From the NCBI GenBank assembly GCA_016935035.1, contig JAFGRR010000294.1, forward strand, positions 1 through 12,825: DNA of 12,825 nucleotides, read 5' to 3'. The position numbers were made by a program, and so were the translations under genes. The notes beneath the pieces are model-generated. The model saw only the letters and a program-made list of their open reading frames with translations, was not told the origin of the DNA and did not search any database. Numbering within the stretch: position 1 is the first letter of the stretch; each line of letters starts with the position of its first letter. This document shows, piece after piece, positions 7,091-12,825 of the stretch. The DNA is from Phycisphaerae bacterium (GTDB lineage Bacteria; Planctomycetota; Phycisphaerae; UBA1845; Fen-1342).

Positions 7091-7348
7091 ATGGACCTCT
7101 TCGCCGAACAGGAGCAGAAGTCACTCGGCCGCGTACAGCCCTTGGCCGTGCGGATGCGGCCCAGAACCCTCGACGAGTTCGCCGGCCAGCGCAAGCTCCT
7201 CGGCCCCGGACAGCTTCTCCGCCGCCTGCTCGACGGCGACTGCCTCATCAGCGCGATCTTCTACGGCCCCCCGGGCTGCGGCAAGATGACGCTCGCCGGC
7301 CTCATCGCCGGTCACACACTTCCAGCCAGACACACAAGCCTGAGATGA
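7091..7348 (+). pseudogene. Truncated 5' copy of rarA
   Basis: Codons 1-75 match the intact rarA at 9750 almost throughout ([20 protein letters not shown] onward). After about 7315 similarity stops abruptly and an unrelated tail (LPARHTSLR) ends at a TGA, giving 85 aa. The fragment holds the N-terminal region and Walker A only, and the Walker A Thr is Met (GPPGCGKM, residues 59-66). With no Walker B, sensor or C-terminal domains it cannot be an ATPase. Relative to the intact gene I count about 24 synonymous and 5 amino-acid-changing codons in 75. This means most of the divergence happened while the sequence was still constrained. A role as a short peptide cannot be excluded but is not supported. 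Confidence 0.85.
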
Positions 7349-7359
7349 CAACACGCCAA

Positions 7360-7420
7360 GACAGCGGTGCCCGGCGCCGCAAGGCGCCGGGCACTCGTCA
7401 GTTCCGCATTCGCCGCTGTC
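7360..7420. repeat. Nested inverted repeat with a GCAA tetraloop
   Basis: The core is a perfect 12-bp stem, GTGCCCGGCGCC (7367-7378) and GGCGCCGGGCAC (7383-7394), closed by GCAA, a stable GNRA loop. An outer 8-bp pair, GACAGCGG (7360-7367) and CCGCTGTC (7413-7420), encloses it with an asymmetric 18-nt gap. It lies between the 3' ends of the rarA fragment and the FlgO-like gene. Neither side has a T-run, so it is not a classical terminator, although it could block both transcripts or be an extragenic repeat. Confidence 0.7.
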
Positions 7421-7453
7421 ATATCGTTGGCAACGGACTGGTATCAATCGCTT

Positions 7454-8065
7454 CTACCGGCGGCCCAACTGGTCATAGTACGACCCGCCGGACGACGCCG
7501 TGCCACCTCCACCAAGCAGGGCCTGGGTCTGTGGTCCCTTCGGGATGGCGTAGTCAATGGCGGACACTACGGTATTGGCCTCGGCATTAACCAGCTTAAG
7601 GGAGATAAAGACCTTTTCAGGCGCCAGCGTGTAGGTACTTACCAGAACCGCCCCGGTGTCGTAGTTGGCGGCCAGCTTCTGAATGTCACGTGACAGGGCA
7701 AACTGACCCTGGTCATTGATGGCTACCGAGCCCTGGCGGATCGTCAGGTGAACGACAGAGTAACCCTTCTGCGCGAGCCGGGCGGCGAGCAATTCGCCGT
7801 TCAGCCGGCCAAAAGTGGACGTATCCCGCACCTCGTCGAGATTCACGCTGGTGGCAACCAGCACGCGCCTCTTGGGGTCCGGAGCGGAGTCGGCGGGCAT
7901 CAGATAGAGCAGGCAGTCAACAGCTTGGTAGGTGGTTCGGACAAGGTCGGCGTCCTTACCGCCACGTTCGAGCTTCACGACACGGTATGGGCAGGCACAC
8001 CCGCTGGCGCCCCACGCCGCCGCAACGATTAGGGCCATCAGGCCGATGTAACGCGTGTATCGCAT
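7454..8065 (-). CDS. FlgO-like outer-membrane lipoprotein
   Basis: A predicted lipoprotein of 203 aa. Residues 1-23 are a lipoprotein signal (hydrophobic core, ASGC with Cys23 as acylation site). The mature part resembles the FlgO family: a VLVATSVNLDEV strand, TSTFGRLNGELLAARLAQKGYSVV, SVAINDQGQFALSRDIQKLA, then YDTGAVLVSTYTLAPEKVFISLKLVNAE. In Vibrio, FlgO is an outer-membrane protein needed for flagellar stability and motility. Whether that role holds here is inference. The C-terminus is a Gly/Ser-rich tail. The ATG has AAGGA about 8 nt upstream. It is the last of three lipoprotein genes, 18 bp after its neighbour. The name FlgO is used as a family label only. Confidence 0.75.
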   Translation of the reverse strand: MRYTRYIGLMALIVAAAWGASGCACPYRVVKLERGGKDADLVRTTYQAVDCLLYLMPADSAPDPKRRVLVATSVNLDEVRDTSTFGRLNGELLAARLAQKGYSVVHLTIRQGSVAINDQGQFALSRDIQKLAANYDTGAVLVSTYTLAPEKVFISLKLVNAEANTVVSAIDYAIPKGPQTQALLGGGGTASSGGSYYDQLGRR

Positions 8066-8083
8066 GCGATATGTCCTTTGCTC

Positions 8084-8371
8084 CTAGCGACCTTCGCCAG
8101 CATCGCCGTAGAGATCGTCAAGTATGGGCTCAACGTCGTGGGCCCTGTTCAGATCCGCCGGTGCGGCCATTCCGCGTCCCCACGGTTTGTCATTCGCCTC
8201 GCGGTCGAATCGAATCGTGCGTTCCTGCTCGGCCCAACGTAGATCACGCACTCGCGACTGCCTGACAAAGGCATTGACCTCCGGAGCAACACTGATGTAG
8301 CGCGTCCGTGGGCAGCCGGTGGTTCCCACAAGCACGATCGCCGCCGCGAGAATCAGTAGTCTCGTACGCAT
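8084..8371 (-). CDS. Small predicted lipoprotein, unknown function
   Basis: A 95-aa product, not recognised. Residues 1-20 form a lipoprotein signal: two Arg residues near the start, a hydrophobic core, and TTGC with Cys20. The mature 75 residues are polar and charged, with no visible domain. Its place between an LPP20-like and a FlgO-like lipoprotein, with gaps of 24 and 18 bp, argues for one operon and a shared envelope role. The ATG is preceded by AAGGA at about 11 nt, a little far but acceptable. The gene is supported mainly by signal peptide, spacing and strand. Confidence 0.7.
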   Translation of the reverse strand: MRTRLLILAAAIVLVGTTGCPRTRYISVAPEVNAFVRQSRVRDLRWAEQERTIRFDREANDKPWGRGMAAPADLNRAHDVEPILDDLYGDAGEGR

Positions 8372-8395
8372 ATCAACACCGTCCTTTCGTGTGCG

Positions 8396-9280
8396 CTAGT
8401 CTCGCGTGACGCTGTACCGAACCCGATCGATGCCCATGATCCGCCGCAGCTCTCGCGCTTCGGTGCGATCTTCCACCTGGTCCACGCGCATCCACTGTCG
8501 CGCGTCTTCCTCACGCTGGATCCGCAGGTCGCGATCCTCCTCGGCCCAGGTAACGGCGCGCTCGCGGTCATCGAGATAGCGTTTATAGGCATCGGTCACG
8601 TAGCGTTGAAACTCGCGAATGCGTCCCTCGAGTTTCTCCCGCGGTATCGACATGCGCACCCAACACTTGTATCGCACCAGTCCGTTGGCGCGTCCGTAGA
8701 CGCCGGCGCGCTGCTCCTCTTCGGTCTCGGCGCGATCACCCAACCCATCGTGCACTTCGCGAACATCCCACTGCTCCCACCAGACGCCGCGGTCCAGCAG
8801 GTCACCTGCCACGCAACTGGTGAAGAGCCACGCCTCGCGCGCAATGGCCTGCTGCAACTCAGGCCCTGGCAGGAAACGCAGCGAGCCGTCATAGGCATCA
8901 CCGGCCGGCCACGGCCCCTGCATCCGCTGGGTAAACGCGGTCTCGGTGTTGACACGGCGGTCCGAGTTGTTCGCCCTGGAGGTAACCCGTGTTGAGATCA
9001 GACTGGCGATTTGCCGGTACACGTCCTCGCGCGCCGCCGCGACCGCCGCGCCCTCATCCAGCACGTTGTATGCAACGCTTCGGCCGACAAAGAAGACCTC
9101 ATCCGAAAGCTGAGAGTCCTTCAAATCACCCTGTACCCACGCCGGTGCGTGTGGTCCGGCGATCCCCTCTCGAATCAGCATTTCGGAATAGGTACGCCGA
9201 CAACCGCCTGCCGCAAGCAGCATGGCGGCGCAGCCCGCGGCCACAATCAAGAACTTGAAACACCCGGCAGCCGAGTTCAT
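8396..9280 (-). CDS. LPP20-like predicted lipoprotein
   Basis: A predicted lipoprotein of 294 aa, first gene of a three-lipoprotein operon. Residues 1-27 form a signal with LLAAGGC and Cys27 as acylation site. Residues about 46-101 resemble the LPP20 fold: a PAWV motif, then EVFFVGRSVAYN followed by an Ala-rich helix (AAVAAAREDVYRQIASLISTRV). This is the arrangement found in Helicobacter Lpp20 and in FlgP of Vibrio and Campylobacter. Residues about 222-285 are a long, strongly charged helix, possibly coiled coil. In Vibrio, FlgO, FlgP and FlgT form outer-membrane flagellar structures, so pairing LPP20-like and FlgO-like proteins hints at a related assembly; this is inference. AGGAGG lies 8 nt before the ATG. 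The LPP20 assignment is by motif only. Confidence 0.7.
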   Translation of the reverse strand: MNSAAGCFKFLIVAAGCAAMLLAAGGCRRTYSEMLIREGIAGPHAPAWVQGDLKDSQLSDEVFFVGRSVAYNVLDEGAAVAAAREDVYRQIASLISTRVTSRANNSDRRVNTETAFTQRMQGPWPAGDAYDGSLRFLPGPELQQAIAREAWLFTSCVAGDLLDRGVWWEQWDVREVHDGLGDRAETEEEQRAGVYGRANGLVRYKCWVRMSIPREKLEGRIREFQRYVTDAYKRYLDDRERAVTWAEEDRDLRIQREEDARQWMRVDQVEDRTEARELRRIMGIDRVRYSVTRD

Positions 9281-9296
9281 CGGTACGGCCTCCTAC

Positions 9297-9347
9297 CCTT
9301 GGTTCGAGGTGATGTTCCGCGCGGAGTCACCCAAGGACTGGCTCCTT
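9297..9347 (-). promoter_or_regulatory. Structured leader before the lipoprotein operon
   Basis: Reading the minus strand, CCTTGG (9336-9331) can pair with CCAAGG (9302-9297), enclosing GTGA/TCAC (9330-9327 with 9312-9309) and an inner TCCGC/GCGGA (9325-9316). The structure ends a few bases before the AGGAGG of the LPP20-like gene. An upstream 5-bp hairpin, AAGGA (9347-9343) with TCCTT (9337-9333), uses four of the same bases, so the two folds exclude each other. This resembles a leader switch, but no known riboswitch was recognised. Confidence 0.4.
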
Positions 9348-9617
9348 GCGCAGCCAAGTATTCGACGCGCGGCCGGAAAACCGAACGCCCCCAGGGCGAA
9401 CGGCACACCGGTCCGACCACTCCTGAATAGAACGGACGGCCCGCTGAAGACGCCGGCGCAAAAGCACTCACTAACCGTTAACAAACGACAGATACGCCGC
9501 TTCGCCCAGCGAACCGCCGAGCAAAACACCTCTGAGCTACACCAGAGAGTTCCCCTCGCTGTCGAACTGATGTGACACGCGAACTTCCGGAGAGAACCCC
9601 GAACAAAGTTGAAGCAC

Positions 9618-9646
9618 TGTATACATCGGCGACCGCATACCGTCAA
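9618..9646 (-). promoter_or_regulatory. Sigma-70-type promoter of the lipoprotein operon
   Basis: On the minus strand: -35 TTGACG (9646-9641), a 17-nt spacer, and -10 TATACA (9623-9618). The predicted start near 9611 leaves a leader of about 330 nt before the ATG at 9280. No gene was recognised in the whole 9281-9749 spacer, which otherwise holds the leader and the rarA promoter. Confidence 0.65.
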
Positions 9647-9736
9647 CCCGATCTCACGACGCACAAGCTCAGTCACAGGCGACGCCCTTTGCCCGCCATG
9701 ACCTCGCGGCCCTGATGATGCGGTCAGGCGATGCTG

Positions 9737-9742
9737 TATAAT
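9737..9742 (+). promoter_or_regulatory. Perfect TATAAT box of rarA, predicting a leaderless mRNA
   Basis: A consensus -10 box ends 7 nt before the rarA ATG at 9750, so transcription would start at or next to the A of the ATG. No Shine-Dalgarno sequence fits in the remaining bases and no good -35 box is seen. The truncated rarA copy keeps the same box-to-ATG distance. Confidence 0.6.
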
Positions 9743-9749
9743 CGGCGAA

Positions 9750-11084
9750 ATGGACCTCTTCGCCGAACAGGAGCAAAAGTCACTGGGCCGCGTGCAGCCG
9801 TTGGCCGTGCGGATGCGGCCGCGAACCCTCGACGAATTCGTCGGGCAACGTAAGTTGCTTGGCCCCGGGCAGTTGCTCCGCCGGCTGCTCGACGGCGATT
9901 GTCTGACGAGCGCGATCTTCTACGGGCCGCCCGGGTGCGGCAAGACTACGCTGGCCCGGCTCATCGCCGGCCAGACGAAGGGCGCCTGGGAGACGCTGCA
10001 CGCCGCCGAGGTCGGCGTTAAGGACGTCCGCGCCGTCATCGAGCGGGCCAAGTCGCGCCTCTTCACCGAGCAACAGCGCACCGTCCTGTTCCTCGACGAA
10101 ATCCACCGCTTCAACCGCGCCCAGCAGGACGTGCTCCTGCGCGATGTCGAGGAGGGCGTCCTGATCCTGATCGGCGCCACGACCGAAAACCCCTTCTTCG
10201 CCGTCAACAGCCCGCTCATCTCACGCAGCCACGTGTTTCGCTTTGAGCCGCTCGATGAGTCCGACCTGACGCGTCTCATGGCGATGGCGCTGAGCGATCA
10301 GGAACGCGGGCTGGCACGTTTTCAACCGGTTTGTGACGACGACGCCCTGCGGCTGATCGCGTCGCGCTGCAACGGCGACGCGCGGCAGGCCCTGACTACG
10401 CTGGAAGCCGCGGTCCTGTCGGAAGCGGCGCGCGGCCGCCCACACGTAAGCGTCGAAGTCGTCACGCAGTCGCTTCAGCGCAGCGTGGCCACGCACGACC
10501 GCCAGGGTGATTCGCACTACGATATCGCCTCGGCGCTGATCAAGAGCATGCGCGGCAGCGACCCGGACGCGGCGTTATACTGGCTGGCACGGATGATCGA
10601 GGGCGGCGAGGATCCGCGTTTCATCGCGCGGCGGATCGCGATCTGCGCATCCGAGGACATCGGCAACGCCGATCCGCGGGCGCTGCTCGTTGGTGCTGCC
10701 ACGCTCCAAGTCGTCAACCTGGTCGGGTTGCCGGAGTGCGAATACGCACTGGCACAGGCGGTGATCTACCTGTCATGCGCCCCGAAGTCTAACTCTGCCG
10801 CCCTGGCGATCGGCGCGGCGCGCGAGGACGTTCGAACACAGCCCCCGCTGCCAGTACCGCCGCATCTGCGCGATGCCAGCTATCGCGGAGCGGCGGCGTT
10901 GGGCCATGGCGGTGGCTACCTGTACCCGCACGATTTCCCGGAGGGGTTTTGCGTACAGGACTATCTTGGAGCGGTGCGTAAGTATTACAATCCGACGCAA
11001 CACGGGGACGAGGCGCGTCTGGCGGCGCAGTGGCGTGCGCGACGGAAGGACGGCGGCACGGCCCCCGAGAAGAGCAATCCGTGA
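9750..11084 (+). CDS. rarA: Replication-associated recombination protein RarA (MgsA), AAA+ ATPase
   Basis: RarA is a clamp-loader-like AAA+ ATPase of the RarA/Mgs1/WRNIP1 family that acts at stalled replication forks. The 444-aa product has normal length and all key motifs: the family start MDLFAEQ...[17 protein letters not shown], Walker A GPPGCGKT (residues 59-66), Walker B VLFLDE (112-117), sensor 1 GATTENP (142-148), and the arginine-finger segment SPLISRS (154-160). The C-terminal oligomerisation region contains DIASALIKSMRGSDPDAALY, EDIGNADPRAL and YLYPHDFPEGF. The ATG lies 7 nt after a perfect TATAAT, so the mRNA is probably leaderless. The stop codon overlaps the GTG of the next gene by 4 nt, indicating a rarA-ygfA-nadB operon. 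A truncated copy of its first 75 codons lies 2.4 kb upstream. Confidence 0.96.
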   Translation: MDLFAEQEQKSLGRVQPLAVRMRPRTLDEFVGQRKLLGPGQLLRRLLDGDCLTSAIFYGPPGCGKTTLARLIAGQTKGAWETLHAAEVGVKDVRAVIERAKSRLFTEQQRTVLFLDEIHRFNRAQQDVLLRDVEEGVLILIGATTENPFFAVNSPLISRSHVFRFEPLDESDLTRLMAMALSDQERGLARFQPVCDDDALRLIASRCNGDARQALTTLEAAVLSEAARGRPHVSVEVVTQSLQRSVATHDRQGDSHYDIASALIKSMRGSDPDAALYWLARMIEGGEDPRFIARRIAICASEDIGNADPRALLVGAATLQVVNLVGLPECEYALAQAVIYLSCAPKSNSAALAIGAAREDVRTQPPLPVPPHLRDASYRGAAALGHGGGYLYPHDFPEGFCVQDYLGAVRKYYNPTQHGDEARLAAQWRARRKDGGTAPEKSNP

Positions 11085-11656
11085 CCAAGAAACAGGCCCG
11101 ACAGAAGCTCCGCGGCCGGCTGGCCGCGATCTCCGCTGACGACAATCGCCGGCGCAGTCTGGCGGCCTGCGATCTGCTGCGCGCCCAGCCCGAGTACACG
11201 GATGCCAACGTCGTCATGATCTTCCTGTCCACAGCGCAGGAGATCGACACCACGCCGATCGCGCAGGCCGCCTGGTCGGACATGAAGCAGATCGTCGCGC
11301 CGCGCGTGTCCTGGGAGCAGCGGCGCATGCTGCCGATCGAGATCAAGTCGCTGACCTCGGACGTGCGGGACGGCGTGCTCGGCATCCGCGAGCCGGTGGA
11401 TGGCATGCTGGTTCCGGTCTCGGAGCTCGACTTGGTCATCGTGCCGGGGCTGGGCTTTGACCTGTTGGGTAACCGGCTGGGACGCGGGCGCGGTTTTTAC
11501 GACCATTTTCTGTCACACCGTGATTTTCACGCCGTCGCATGCGGACTGGCATTCGAGGAGCAGGCGCTGTCCGAGGTGCCCACGGACGAAACCGACATTC
11601 GGATGGACATGCTGGTAACCGACACCACGGTGCGACGTTTCACGGATCGAGGCTGA
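11081..11656 (+). CDS. ygfA: 5-formyltetrahydrofolate cyclo-ligase
   Basis: Converts 5-formyltetrahydrofolate to 5,10-methenyltetrahydrofolate using ATP, returning a storage or inhibitory folate to the one-carbon pool; cytoplasmic. The 191-aa product has the typical basic N-terminus ([12 protein letters not shown]), a central [14 protein letters not shown] strand region, and the diagnostic motif [26 protein letters not shown] (about residues 117-144). [15 protein letters not shown] follows near the end. The family usually has RLGxGgGyYD; here one Gly is Arg. A longer frame opens at 11030, but GTG 11081 is chosen because it gives the family's usual N-terminus and a GTGA overlap with the rarA stop, suggesting translational coupling. 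Only a weak purine-rich stretch (GAGAAGAG) lies upstream. Confidence 0.92.
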   Translation: [191 protein letters not shown]

Positions 11657-11660
11657 TGCA

Positions 11661-12825
11661 ATGAGTGCCGCGATTGGACGTCGCCGCTATCTGACCAATT
11701 TCGAACCTCACCGCCTGCCGCACCTGTTCACGCGAACGTTGGTGATCGGGTCCGGCGTGGCTGGGCTGCGCGCCGCACTAGCGGCCGCCGAACGCGGCGA
11801 TGTCCTGATCGTCACCAAGGACACCGCCGAGCAATCCAATACGTCCTACGCCCAAGGTGGTGTGGCGGCGGCCGTCGGCCCCGACGACAGCCCCGACGCC
11901 CACGCGGCCGACACGCTTGACGTCGCCTGCGAGTTGGGGCACCCGAAGATCATCGGGCAGGTCGTCGCCGAAGGCCCCCGGCTGGTGCGTCAACTCTCCG
12001 ATTGGGGCGCGCGTTTCGACCAGGATGCGCAGAAAGTCGCGCGCGGCCGCGAAGGGGGGCATAGCCAGGCACGCATCATCCATGCCAACGGTGACGCGAC
12101 TGGGCGGGAGTTTGTGCGCGTGCTGCTCGATCGCGTGCGCGCCAACCGGAACATCCGCCTGTTCGAGAACTGCTTCACGATAGACCTGCTCACGCACGAT
12201 GGCGAGGTCGTGGGCGCCGTCACCTATCATGCCAAGCATGGCCACCAGATGTTCTGGGCCACCACGACGGTTTTGGCCGCGGGCGGCGCCGGCCGCGTTT
12301 ACCGCGAGAGCACCAACGCCCTCGTCGCGACTGGCGACGGGATCGCCATGGCTCTTCGCGCCGGCGCGACGCTGCGCGACATGGAGTTCATTCAGTTTCA
12401 TCCGACCACGCTCTATGTCGCCGGTGCCGCGCGTGCCCTGCTCAGCGAGGCGATTCGCGGCGAGGGCGCGCGACTGTGCCTGCGCGACGGCGAGCGTTTC
12501 ATGCCCGCGTTTGACAAGCGCGCCGAACTGGCCCCGCGTGACGTCGTCAGCCGCGCCATTCACAACGTGATGAAGACGCGCGACGTGCCGTGCGTGTATC
12601 TCGACGTACGGCATTTCGAGGCCGGCCACTTCGCGCGGCGTTTCCCCAACCTGAACCAACTTTGCCTGGACGTCGGTCTGAACCCCGAAAAAGACCTGAT
12701 TCCGGTGCGCCCCAGCGCGCATTACACCGTCGGCGGCGTTCTGTGTGACGGCCGAACGCGGACCAACGTGCCCGGCCTGTTGGCCTGCGGAGAGGTCGCC
12801 TCGACCGGCCTGCACGGCGCCAACC
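11661..12825 (+). CDS. nadB: L-aspartate oxidase NadB (3' end beyond the window)
   Basis: A flavoprotein that oxidises L-aspartate to iminoaspartate, the first step of de novo NAD synthesis (with NadA, then NadC). The 388 residues present show the FAD-binding start LVIGSGVAGLRAALAA (27-42), SNTSYAQGGVAAAVG (59-73), EGGHSQARIIHANGDATG (131-148), MEFIQFHPTTLY (241-252), LLSEAIRGEGARL (260-272), ELAPRDVVSRAI (289-300), SAHYTVGGV (352-360) and GLLACGEVASTGLHGAN (372-388). This pattern separates NadB from succinate dehydrogenase flavoprotein. The start is ATG 11661, with GAGG 8 nt upstream and only 4 nt after the ygfA stop. The frame is still open at the window edge. The missing part would hold the rest of the FAD domain and the C-terminal helical domain. 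Confidence 0.95.
   Translation, partial: MSAAIGRRRYLTNFEPHRLPHLFTRTLVIGSGVAGLRAALAAAERGDVLIVTKDTAEQSNTSYAQGGVAAAVGPDDSPDAHAADTLDVACELGHPKIIGQVVAEGPRLVRQLSDWGARFDQDAQKVARGREGGHSQARIIHANGDATGREFVRVLLDRVRANRNIRLFENCFTIDLLTHDGEVVGAVTYHAKHGHQMFWATTTVLAAGGAGRVYRESTNALVATGDGIAMALRAGATLRDMEFIQFHPTTLYVAGAARALLSEAIRGEGARLCLRDGERFMPAFDKRAELAPRDVVSRAIHNVMKTRDVPCVYLDVRHFEAGHFARRFPNLNQLCLDVGLNPEKDLIPVRPSAHYTVGGVLCDGRTRTNVPGLLACGEVASTGLHGAN

Noticed and set aside
9532..9543. On the minus strand GGTGTAGCTCAG resembles the D-arm of a tRNA.
   Set aside because: The nearest GGTTCG follows after only about 20 nt, too close for an anticodon arm, and no acceptor stem pairs. It is a chance match.
9293..9676. A 127-codon frame on the minus strand in the rarA-lipoprotein spacer.
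   Set aside because: It has Cys/Arg/Ser-rich composition, no homology I recognise and no ribosome-binding site. It overlaps the promoter and leader of the lipoprotein operon.
11778..12815. A 345-codon frame on the minus strand opposite nadB.
   Set aside because: It is a shadow of the high-GC nadB gene. The plus strand shows every conserved NadB motif.

Overview
The window looks like a high-GC Planctomycetota chromosome segment (inference). Three things point there: secreted proteins with a VPEP-type C-terminal sorting tail, a [15 protein letters not shown] dockerin-like module of the kind common in that phylum, and an EF-Ts that departs from the usual TDFV signature. No rRNA, tRNA, CRISPR array or transposase was found.

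Layout. (1) 182-2262, minus strand: the translation operon rpsB-tsf, with a near-consensus promoter at its head, a strong ribosome-binding site that fixes a TTG start, and an intrinsic terminator at its end. (2) 2552-3586, plus: a lone fliM, the flagellar switch protein. (3) 3822-6840, plus: a surface or secreted protein cluster. It holds two tandem PEP-CTERM paralogues with overlapping stop and start codons, then a beta-solenoid-like protein with decapeptide repeats. That third reading frame is cut by a single in-frame TAG, which separates it from a C-terminal dockerin-like module. (4) 6841-7420: a hairpin-rich stretch holding a truncated copy of the 5' end of rarA. (5) 7454-9646, minus: an operon of three predicted lipoproteins (LPP20-like, a small unknown one, FlgO-like) behind a good sigma-70-type promoter and a leader of about 330 nt. 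(6) 9737-12825, plus: rarA-ygfA-nadB. These are the recombination-factor AAA+ ATPase, 5-formyltetrahydrofolate cyclo-ligase and L-aspartate oxidase; nadB runs off the window. The genes overlap or nearly abut, so they are probably one transcript.

The most unusual region is 7091-9974. The first 75 codons of rarA occur twice in direct orientation, flanking the lipoprotein operon. The two copies differ at roughly 24 synonymous but only 5 amino-acid-changing codons. That suggests divergence under selection, for instance two separate lineages, rather than a recent local duplication. In both copies a TATAnT box lies exactly 7 nt before the ATG, which predicts leaderless mRNA.

The flagellar theme (fliM, FlgO-like and LPP20-like proteins) is suggestive, but the genes are not in one operon. 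No complete, clearly new defence or metabolic system is visible. The best candidates for novelty are the rarA-flanked lipoprotein cassette, the TAG-split solenoid-dockerin gene, and the variant EF-Ts.
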